This document shows positions 27,544-40,100 of a stretch of DNA of 64,000 nt, piece by piece. The notes under the pieces are model-generated. The model was not told where the DNA came from, ran no database searches, and was given only the letters and a program-made list of their open reading frames with translations. Position 1 is the first letter of the stretch, and the number at the start of each line of letters is the position of its first letter. Source of the DNA: Hofstenia miamia. Lineage: Eukaryota > Xenacoelomorpha > Acoela. The position numbers were made by a program, and so were the translations under genes. Where the stretch lies: NCBI GenBank assembly GCA_004352715.1, contig SCFE01000042.1:201542-265541 (forward strand), read 5' to 3'.

Positions 27544-29623
27544 TCATTTTCAAATTAGTCTACTAAAGAAAAGTAAAAATTTAGATTTTTAAACGATTTT
27601 GTGCAATCATTTTGAGCTATAATTTCACAGTTATAATAGTAAAAATAATATCATGAGCAAAGTTTTAGCAAAGCATACATTTTTACTATTATATACTATT
27701 AAATGCGATAATGTTGTAGAATTTCTGTTGATATCAATTACACTCTGACTTTTGCGGAAATGCAATCACTATTTAATTTTGTACTTAAACACTATAATGA
27801 GAATCCTTTGAAAGTCTTAATAATTCAATTGGAATCTTTAGAAAGTCTTTTTAATTCAATGTTCTAAGTCTAAGCGCCACATCTTTTCCTTAGGTGTTCA
27901 AATTCAATTTCACGAGCAGATTTTCTAAGCTCTGATTAAATACATTTTTAATGTAAATTATACATTTTCACTCTATTTCAATTACTGTTTATAACAGAAA
28001 ATATTAGCATAATATTGATTGTTTGTTATATTAATATTTGGACCTCAAGTAAACAGCATCATTATGAGTTATAATTTATAAATAATTTGTTGCCTATTTA
28101 AATATCATTTATTTTTTCGATTAATTTGATGCAATATTTGTTTAGTTTCTTCAAATTCATGAGTGGCATTTTGTTCTTGAATTCCTATAATATTTACAAA
28201 GAATATAATTTGAAATACTAAGCCTAAATAATTCATGAGTGTTTGCAAAAAGAACTATTACAATTGATGTCAAACTTAGAACATTTATTACGTACTGGCG
28301 TTTCGTTGAAATTGCTTTTTAGCTTCAAGTATAAAACATCAATTCATATTCATTCTAAGTATTGTTCGAAGAATTGGAGAAAGTATATTTTAAGACTTGG
28401 AAATTTTTAGAAGAATATTCATAAAATACTACGGTTGTAATTAAGAAAGAGTTGTTTTCTTATCGAAGCAAATGAATCTGAGATTATCAATTGTGTTCTA
28501 CGGTATCCCGAAAAGGGAATCCAATGAAAACATGCGACAAAACAGCTTATGGTACTGCATAATAAATTTTAGTCTGCAAAATTTTCTTAATTTGGCATTT
28601 CATTTTAAGATGAATTTTCCTAAGATCGCTAAGTCTGGACAAACATTTTCATCTTAGAAAGCAATTGAAGCATACCCTAGTAAAATTTTTTGGAATTTTC
28701 GGCAAGCCGTCAAAACACTGCCACCATTTTGGAAAATTTTTATCATTTGAAATCTTTTGAAAGAATTTTGGCAAAAGATGCATCTATTGACTAATACTGA
28801 GGCCCAATAAAAAACATTTTTTGATCTTAGACATTATTATTTACCAATATATTATCGTGTTGAATTTCAACATTAAATAATTATTTCGTAACTAGATATG
28901 AAGATAATATGTATATAAATCTGCTAAAATTTGTTTACCATTTAAAACTAAGGAAGTTTTTTAAATGTTTTTCCTTTGAAATGTAAAAATTCATTTAGCT
29001 TAATATTTTAATAATCGCTGGTGGTTTTATGTTAAGGTCAAAAAATTTTCATGAATAAATTACTTTGAATATTGATTGCAGTTGCATATTAGAATTTTTT
29101 TGAAAATTAGAAACATCATATATATAAAATTACAGAAATATAAATTTAGTGCCGCTTCATTTTGATAAGAAATCCACTTTGTTCGCTGAATGAGTTTGGA
29201 ACCTATACTCATTATTTGCAATAACACATAATATGATATATGGTTACACAACATATTTATGCTGTACAACTTTATCATTTAATGACCTGAGAGATGTTCA
29301 TTAATCCTAGTGACAAAATGGCGCTTAGTCATCAAATGTCAGAAATATATATGCATCAACATCATGCTAAAAAGAAAAATTTAAATATAATAATGAGAAC
29401 ATCCAACACAAAAATTGCAGAAGCTTTAATATTTAAGAACCATAACAAAGATCAATTATTGAACAAGCAACTAAGTAATATGAGCATATTAAATTTATTT
29501 TAAGTCCATGAAAAGGAAAACATCATTAAATTTTGGTGTAGTATATTGTAAAAATTATTCCCACAAATTTTGTATTCTGATGATGAATTTCGAATCGAAA
29601 CCGATTAGCATTAAATTGAGCAA

Positions 29624-29696
<73 letters not shown>

Positions 29697-32600
29697 AAGT
29701 GCAGATCAAAAGAGTTAATCCACTCATCTTCACAATTTATTTCTGCAATGAGGAATACAATAGCTTTGATTTTTATCACTAGGCTCAATTTTGCCTTTGT
29801 GAAATCAAATTTTCATCTAATTTTTTAATGAAATATAGTTTTCATTCTATGTCCATGTGAATGGACATCCTAAAAACTATCTCCATAAATATAAATAACA
29901 TGTAATAAAAAGTTAAAAATTCGAGCATCCAGTAAAAAATTTAGTTTATTCTAAACTTTGTGTACCAATTTATTAAAAAAATTTGGAAACATTAAAATTA
30001 AAAGTTTGTAAAAGTCCTATTACATCACTGATTTTGAAGCAAATTCATTTAAAGTAATGGGACTTTAGCAAAATTTGAGTGGTATATTTTTCAAGACAAC
30101 AGAATACATTTATGCAAAAATTTAAGAATAAATGAATTTTTTACACAGAACTTGATTTTTTCATTATAATTTACACTTATGACTATTTATGGGTGCCCCT
30201 TCCATGGAGCATAAGTTGAAAACTATATTTTTTAATAAAAAATTAGATGAAATTTTGAATTCACAATGCCAAAATTGAGCTTAGTGATAAAAAACAAAGC
30301 TATTGTATTCCTCATTGCAGAAATAAATTGTGAAGGTAAGTGGCCCAACTCTTTTTACCAGCACTATATATATATATATATATATNNNNNNNNNNNNNNN
30401 NNNNNNNNNNNNNNNNNNNNNNNNNNNNNNNNNNNNNNNNNNNNNNNNNNNNNNNNNNNNNNNNNNNNNNNNNNNNNNNNNNNNNNNNNNNNNNNNNNNN
30501 NNNNNNNNNNNNNNNNNNNNNNNNNNNNNNNNNNNNNNNNNNNNNNNNNNNNNNNNNNNNNNNNNNNNNNNNNNNNNNNNNNNNNNNNNNNNNNNNNNNN
30601 NNNNNNNNNNNNNNNNNNNNNNNNNNNNNNNNNNNNNNNNNNNNNNNNNNNNNNNNNNNNNNNNNNNNNNNNNNNNNNNNNNNNNNNNNNNNNNNNNNNN
30701 NNNNNNNNNNNNNNNNNNNNNNNNNNNNNNNNNNNNNNNNNNNNNNNNNNNNNNNNNNNNNNNNNNNNNNNNNNNNNNNNNNNNNNNNNNNNNNNNNNNN
30801 NNNNNNNNNNNNNNNNNNNNNNNNNNNNNNNNNNNNNNNNNNNNNNNNNNNNNNNNNNNNNNNNNNNNNNNNNNNNNNNNNNNNNNNNNNNNNNNNNNNN
30901 NNNNNNNNNNNNNNNNNNNNNNNNNNNNNNNNNNNNNNNNNNNNNNNNNNNNNNNNNNNNNNNNNNNNNNNNNNNNNNNNNNNNNNNNNNNNNNNNNNNN
31001 NNNNNNNNNNNNNNNNNNNNNNNNNNNNNNNNNNNNNNNNNNNNNNNNNNNNNNNNNNNNNNNNNNNNNNNNNNNNNNNNNNNNNNNNNNNNNNNNNNNN
31101 NNNNNNNNNNNNNNNNNNNNNNNNNNNNNNNNNNNNNNNNNNNNNNNNNNNNNNNNNNNNNNNNNNNNNNNNNNNNNNNNNNNNNNNNNNNNNNNNNNNN
31201 NNNNNNNNNNNNNNNNNNNNNNNNNNNNNNNNNNNNNNNNNNNNNNNNNNNNNNNNNNNNNNNNNNNNNNNNNNNNNNNNNNNNNNNNNNNNNNNNNNNN
31301 NNNNNNNNNNNNNNNNNNNNNNNNNNNNNNNNNNNNNNNNNNNNNNNNNNNNNNNNNNNNNNNNNNNNNNNNNNNNNNNNNNNNNCGCGGCGTAGGTGTG
31401 TGGAGTTGTTACTTTTGGACGCTCTTTTCTTTGTTTTGAGGTAGTTTCACGAGTCTGTTGAAAACGATTAATGATGCGAGTTATTGTAGAATGAGAAGCG
31501 CCTATTATTGCTGCAATCTCTGTGTGTGTCTTTCTAGTATTAGTCGCCAAAGTGATGATTTTCTCCCTTTCAGATTTGGACAACTCTCTTTGCTTAGTCA
31601 TGTTAAATTGTGGGGGACGCAATGCAGTATAAACTGTTAACAAGCTGTTGTGTGTGTTTGTTTTTTTTTTTATAATAACTGACATCTGTTTGGTTGCAAA
31701 TTAATAAGCAGAACAGCAGTATAAATTAATAATTATATAATAATAAAAACTGTGCCCCCTCCTGCCTAACAGTTAGACATTCTGCACTGATTTACTATGA
31801 ATAAAAATCAATGTTTTTATTCATATGTCAGCTATGCAGGTGATTTTCGAACACAAAACATTACTATATTCTTTAGATAGTCAATATATATGTACTTATA
31901 GTGAAGTTTTTAAAAAAGACTATAATAATTGATGGTAAATTTACAAACATTAAAAAATTGTTTGGTGCAATACTTTTGAACCACACTGTATATTTTAAGT
32001 GGATAGATCTTTCATAGATAAATACGAGTATATAATAGATTTACAAATTTTTTAATGAATGCCTAATCTTAGCTTAGAGCAAGCACGGGTCGGAGTAGAT
32101 TTTACGAAATAAACTAAAATAATTATGCTTTGTTTGACCCTGTGCTACAATTGTATGGTGTATGAGGGATGTGTGGCTACTGTTTATAGCCATTGCATAT
32201 TTCACAGCTAAAACAGAGAATTACTACATAGTGTTTGTGCAGCACTAAATTTTATGTTAGCTTTATTATTGAAATTTATAAATTATAAAAATGATATAAA
32301 GTTTAATTTTGATCTTTTAGCTATACTAGGCTACGATTTCTCTCATTATTGGAAGTGACAAGTTAGAAAATGAAACAAAAATACAACTCAATGAGTTTAT
32401 AGGCAATATGGCAACATGAACTTAAAGTTTTATAGTTAATTTGGTAATACATTTGCTATGCAAGTTTATTTAGTTTACATTCCTGTGTTGTTTACGCGTA
32501 TATGCGAGGAAATCTGACGTACACGTCTCCGCTTTTGCATCGGTTTTGAATGTACTTCCTAAAAAGTGTCTGATTGCAGGCTTGCTGTTTATCATGTAAT

Positions 32601-35585
32601 CACTAACAACTGTAATACAAGCGCAAGCATGATATTTACATTAGAGATTTATTGATTTGTTATATCTTAGTAGCAATATTGTTTCAATGAAGTGCGTGTA
32701 CTAAATTAGTTTTTTTTGAAACACATACCGTTAATTCCATATGTTTAAGCTGCGTTCTCCATTTAATTATGAACATTTTTTCTTACTCCTATGTCTAGGA
32801 ATGAAGTATTTGAAAATATTTAAATCCAAGTTTTTTGAAATTTCTCAAAGTATCAACATAATTTAGATTCCGATACCAAGAGTTCTAAATCCCATTGGTA
32901 CATCAACTAACCTCAAATATTTCTCTTTCTGCAAATAGACTGACTAGTTTCCGTTGATTCATACCTGTGCACAAAGTCAGATATCATAGCCGATTACATG
33001 CAAAGGTAGGCCTAGAAAGGAGTGGGACAAGAAAGATAAGACACTTTTCTATATGATGCTCTTAGATTTTGAATATCTTTATTAGTTGTTATTTTTGCAG
33101 AAACTAGCGTAGATTAAGTAAATCTTATGTAGTCAAAGGTTAATTGAAAGTATTCTTCGATTACATTTCAAATTTGATATAATAGAGCAAATAGAATTTT
33201 CTAAATTCAATTACTTGAACTCAACATAATTGAGTTTATGGTAGTGAATTCCTCGAAATAAAAATAATGATATCGTTCTGGTATTAGGAAGAGAAGGTAA
33301 GAAAGAGGAGAAAATATCAAAATTGAATGCCTTAAGCCAATCAATATATAGACTCATTGTCATGAACTTTATGTAGGAAAACTTAGCTAGGTATAAATCA
33401 TTGTAGAGGGTGTCTTGGGTACAAACCCCATTTGAAATAGACATAATTATCTAGTTCATGGCACTTACATACCTCAAACATTTAGTGTCTTTTGGACTGG
33501 GTTTCCGAAAAAACTTTTTGATTAAAAACTGTGCGATTAAGGTTTAAGCCGATACCAGCCGTCATTCTTATTTGAATATAAAATTCAATGACTTCTTGAA
33601 GTAGAAAATATCCTTTCATCCATATTCTTCAACACCTGAGAGCTGATTCCGTAGCAAGTGCTCATTTCAGCATATGGCTTAGGGAGTTTAAAAGTCAAAA
33701 CAATCTCTGATAGATGAAGTGTAATTTTAGGTACCTGAATTTTTATTATTTCAATTTCTAATAAAAAATGTTTTCTGTAGGATTCAGTACTCTATTTTAA
33801 GATATCAAACCTATATTTTAAGTAATTATTTTCGGTACTATCACTATTTTCATCTGGAATTTTTAAAACTCTCTAATTAGATGGCAGAGTTTTTCATCCT
33901 CGTTTGTAATGTTTTGTTGAGTTCTTTTATATTTCATGTAAATGCATAGTAATTTTTCCGACAGTCTTTATACGCAAAGAGTTAATATTTTTAATCACAT
34001 TTGACAAAAGACTTAAGTAAAAATGTACGTATATAAAACAAAAGTTATATTTTTTTACTTTAATCCTTGAGAAGTAGTCATTACAACAGGTATAAATTAT
34101 AATAATTATATTAAAATTTTTTCTATAAATATTTGCAATTACAAAAGAATTTCATGTATTTCAAAAATATCTTAATTTGTAGTTTCATAGGTACGCAAAT
34201 ATACTTTAAATTGGTGCATTGGTATTTTCAAATATATTGTACTTGTAACTGAGTGTGACTGCTTTATATAATTGAATTTATGTTCTTTATTTAGTTCAGA
34301 ATTCTCAGATACAACGCTAGTAAGCATTTCATTTGAAGTCATTATGCCTAGAGCGAACAAGAAATCATGGTGAATCTGATCAAGATGGTTATTATTGCAA
34401 GTAACATTATTTTCTATAACAACTTGACATAAGGTTTAAACATCTTATTATTGTTTTTAACAAAGATTCGTTAGATTACTAAGATTTCTGCTTTGATATT
34501 ATGAGCATAATTTATTAAAATCTGAGATAAACGTTTTCACTGCAAAGTCTTTCTTGTTTTAAAAATAATAAGGATTTAGTAAGTTTATTACAAGGAACAT
34601 TTTATGTATTTTTCCAGTATTTATCAAAATTAGAGCTTCATTTTTTTCATTTGGTCAATTATATTATTGGCTGGGTTTTATAGTATTTGTTTACTCTAAT
34701 TCTGCTATGTGTTATAAAAAATTTATCAAAATAATAAATGCTTTTGCTAGTCGAAAATTACCGTTTGATTAAAACCAAAATTCATCAACTATGAATTACT
34801 TATGAACTAAGGTGTTGTTAGAAACAAGTTCCTGCCCAAAATGTATATTGGGTGAAAGAATTATAATAATTTATTGGGATAATTTAATATACAATTAACA
34901 TGATAAATTGAAGTTTTAATTTGTTGTAAAGGCAGTACAATTTCGCAATCAAGCTCTTGGCTATATCCAAGAAATTAATCGGGTTAACGAATTCAAAAAT
35001 GCTAAATTTTGTTCCATAATTTGTACATAGTTGAGAGGTTAGTATGCTAAATTTCGGCATATATTCTTTGAACAGATTTTCTGTGTGATGAAATTACGGA
35101 CTATGTTTAAGCCATTTCATTCCTAACTTTTTTCTGAATATATTATTTGATCCTTCTAGCAGTCTCACATAGGGCATTGTCGGGTTGAAAAACAGCTTGT
35201 TGATAAAAATGCTTTGACTTGACATGAAAATGTACTGATTACGATCATGAGTATTTTCTTGTTTTACTGTCAGAGAAGTGGACATCAAAATTTCCTCGGC
35301 TTTGTAAACAGCAAACGTCCTGTGCTATGGTTATGCTCTACCTCCAACTTACATAGATAAAGCTTGGGGATAATCCCGTAACGTCTTACCCTTTCTCTTT
35401 TCTTGGTGCTTTTTGCATTTTGTTGTACAGAAATTTCTAATTTCCAATTTGAATTTCATCCTAAAATACACAATTAGAAAAATTGTGGTTAGACAATAAT
35501 ATTACTTTCTTAGTGCCACACCCGCTCGAAAAAAAACAATTTTGCTCGTCCCTACATTTTTTATACGTTATGTATATTATATATA

Positions 35586-35635
<50 letters not shown>

Positions 35636-35852
35636 TACATATGCGTACATTTGGGCTTTTAGAAATACATTTATATATTTATTTATTATTTAAATTTAAA
35701 ATATATGAGTAGACTAACTCAGCAATGCAATGCTCCATGATATATAATTCTATTGACAGATTTCAAAAAATTACATGATTGAGCTCTATTCAGAATTTCT
35801 GTTTTTCGAAATTCAAGGAATCTTTAGACTGAAAAAGCTAATAGCCTTTAAA

Positions 35853-35890
<38 letters not shown>

Positions 35891-37090
35891 CACATTACTA
35901 CGTTTTCTTAATTTTTTTAATTCAAAATTGATATAAAAGTTGAAATGCAATAATTTAAGTTAATATCCTGCAGGCAAATTTGTTGGGAATGCTTACTATT
36001 AGCAGATAACCCAGTTAATACTTATTTAAAAATGCAGTCGATACATAATTAAACTAATATATAGTGTTGAAAACCATTTATTGTGAGATAATTACTGTTA
36101 GCAGATCGCCATATGGAGTAGTAGCAGAAAGCGGTAATGAACACCGGTAGTAAAAACGCAAATCCTGTGTAGAAAAAGAAGTCATACCACCAACGATTTG
36201 AGAGTAAAAATGCGCAATGCAGAGAGTAGTAGACAAAACCATGTTTGCTGAGACCCACGATATACATGTTAGGGAGGTCCATCATTATCGTTGCTATCCA
36301 TACGCTTATCGCTAGAAGTATAGTGGTTCTAGTATTGAATACTGCTTTGTATAGAGCATTGTGACAAATACAAATGTATCTAAAACAGGAGCTTGGGATT
36401 TTAAAGGTAGTGAATGAGGGGAATAACCATTAATTTTACATTAATTCAACATTCTGATTATTGACAACAGTTTCATAAGGGGGTAAATTATAAATTTGCA
36501 TTAAATTCAAGTATACATTCATATCTTAAAAGTGCAAACATTTAAACATAGTGAAAATTAACCTATATATATATATATATATATATATATANCGCTTCAT
36601 CAAGGTTTGAAGGAAACTTTTAAAATGTGCAATTTTAAAATGATCGCAAGGGTAATTAGCCGGAAACCTAAAAAGTGTTCTGTACTAGCATTGCTGAAGA
36701 AGTTAAAAATTTTACCAATAAATGAGAGAATTGATAATAGGATCATATTTACTATCCATAGAATCATCTACATCCACGAACCTAATTATCTAGCCGAATT
36801 ACTTCAATTATACATACCAAATCGTTCTTCGGATCAACTTTTATTAGCTTCTCCTAAATCCAATTCAACTGCAGGAGATACTTCCTTTTTTATTTTTGGG
36901 CATAAACTGTGGAATTCCTTTCCAACCATTTTAAGATTTAAGGCGAATCATATCCTGTTTAAAAGAACTTTAAAACAGCTTTTATTTGAGCATGCATTTC
37001 ATTATGCTGGTAGGAAATTTACCACAATTTTGTTAGAGCAGTTGAAACTCAGCAGCAGGGTTTATATATATATATATATATGTATGAATG

Positions 37091-37141
<51 letters not shown>

Positions 37142-40100
37142 ATTACCATCTAGAATATTCAAACAAGTTTTTTATTAAGCAAATGTTATTCCAAATTGGT
37201 TTACTATAACGATGATTTAATGATTAGGTTATACCAGTCTATTGAATAAATTAATTAATCCCTAAATGTCTGGCGTTTCACACTGCTATGATTTGTTGCG
37301 CTAACCTTAAACAGCATGACGTTCTTTTATGAGAACAAACATTTTCTAAGCATATTAGGAAACTTGGCATTTGTGAGCTATTGCAATATCCATTAATGAA
37401 CATGTTTGAAAATTTGTAATAAAGTCTATTGTCGTGGCTGAAGTAGTTGAATAGATTTACAATTTTTCTTTGAAAATAACGATTTTTACAGAAGATTAAA
37501 ATTCGCTCCATACCAAGCGTTCATGTAGATATATGGTTAGAGCTCATAGAAGCAACAGCAAACTTTAACTGTTTCATTATATGTGGATAGACTCCCCCAA
37601 CCTATTGAGGACTGTCATGCACAAATTTAGTTTCAAAGAAATTAACAACACAAAATTTTCAAGAACCATAAGAAAATGTATAAAACTCTTGGAAGTAAAT
37701 TTCTTAAACTACTTATATATTACTAAATATTAGAATAAACAATGTCATTCACAAAACCGAAGGAAAACTCAATAAAATATATTTAAACAATTTCTGCAAC
37801 TGGTTTTTCGCGAGGAAAAAATTTAATTAATTTCAATAACACAAAAATTAGTGTGCACGTTTTGATTTAGAATAAAGATTCTTACGATTTTCCTATGAAA
37901 ACTGATTTACATAAAACTTTGAGACGCGTACCACATGAAGGTGTTTATGATTTGGAGACATGTTTTAGTGATAAGCCTTGAACATATATCATTAAAGCAG
38001 CGCTTTGTAAGCCATTTGATACAATGATCTAGTTGCATATATCAGTCACTTGGTTTGAGCCTGGACACATCCATAATATAAATCAAATTACCTATTGAAT
38101 GATATTGCCATGATTGACCAAAGCGAGCCAAAACAAGAGATCATGCATATTATCCCAGAGATTTCACATATATAGAAAGTAAAAAAAGGTTCACCAAAAA
38201 TACAGCCAAGTAGAGACACACAGTTCATTACCATTACGCCAAGATCGAATACAGCCAAATTTGCAACTAACAGATTTGGCAGATTTCGAAGATATTTGAA
38301 GTTGGCAATTGAAAATATTACTAAATATACGGGTTTTAAGCTAAAGCAGCGCAAATATCATGTGAAACCAACCATTCTTCTAAATGTAAAATTTCTTAAT
38401 TAAATGTATTTGGTTTCATGTATTAAATATAATTTAAAATGCAATATTTTCAGCAATTCATTTTTAATAAAAAAGAATATTCTGTCGAAAAATGCTTTCG
38501 ATATAGCAAAAATTGCTAGCTAACTATCAAAAAATTTTATAAAAAATGTAAGATATTTTCAGGTTTATTCTTGAATTTCATTGAACCGCAGTAAGTGTTA
38601 GAATAAAATTAATAGTAACATTGTCACTTAGAGGGTAACTAATTTATCTGATATTTAAGTATATTTTTTCTTTTTACATCAAATAGAATGGTATTTGAAA
38701 AAATCAAATCTTTTTGAAAGGCATCATTCATAAAGAATTTAATTCAATATAGAAACTTTAACACACAAAGAACTTTGCAGTTTTAGATTACTAGACAATT
38801 TGTATATTCATATTTCTTATTTTTTTCATTCTTATAAGAAAATTAAGTCTTCATTTTGAAATATTGCAAATTTCCAAAATATTTTGTAAATATTTAAAAA
38901 ATTACGAATAATTGTTTTGTATTTATTGAAGACTGTTGAAATGATTTAAAAACATTAAATATTTCAAGGAAATAAATTGTTGTTGGATTTATTCTGAAAA
39001 AATGCACTTACTTATGAAGGAGTGCAACTCCTAAAAATTTATCCATATTTTATCCTCCTTTGCGTTTTTTAAAAGCCATGTCTTCTTTCTTTAATATCTT
39101 CTACAATTACCTGCAAACAATTTTTGAAATAATGTTTTTACAGTGAAAAAGTTTTCTACGAACATACAAAAACAAGTAAAATAATAATACGCAATTTTAT
39201 AGCAAAAATACAATTAATTTATATATACGCAAATTTCTTTTAATACTTTAGAAATAACAACTTTTTACATTTTCCTTCAATATATTTCACGTAAGTATTG
39301 TGATTTACTTTAGAATTAGAATTATACTTTATTTTTATAGAAGGCTAACTTAAAAATGGTTCAAATTTAGAAAGTGATATATTACTTGGACATCTTGTTA
39401 AAGTTTTTATTTTATGACACTAAAATTTTAAATTTGCAAATGCTACCATAAACGATTCTGTTGGGCTTACTTTGCAATCGACAGATTGCACAGTGGCTGA
39501 TACCACGGTTATGAATGTTAAAAAAACGTTTATTTTTGTTCATTTTATAACGAAAATTGTTTCTGTTAATTTTTGGCTATTTGATGATAAAAACGGTTTT
39601 GGTTTTAAAATGGTTATTTTTCGGTTATTCATTCCACATTAGAGTCAAATTAATTTCTTCATAAATTGATTATATAAAAAATACTCCTTGATTTAAGCAA
39701 ACCTTTAAAAATAGTTTTTGCAAAATTAGTATTGTAATTCCGTGCACATGATTATGCAAAATGGAAAGCCTAGATTGTAGTAAACATTTTTAAAGTTTGG
39801 TTTAATTTTGGTTTCAAAAAGCTGTTTTTTATTGGTTAAATACCGGTTTTTGACTGGACATTTAACCAAAAACTAACGTTAAGAAAAGTTTTATAATGAT
39901 TTTGGTTATAAATAATGGTGTATAGTTGGTTAAAATTTAGTAATTTTTTGACTTGGGAAGAAATGCAGTTATCGTTGACATGACTGTCCCATGAGACGCA
40001 CTCATACTGCAGGCAGTCTTGCTAACAAAGTTTCTACCGCGCAGCCGTCTGTCCACTAAAGCCAAGCAGAGAAGCCTCACGACCGTCACCGCCCAACGTC

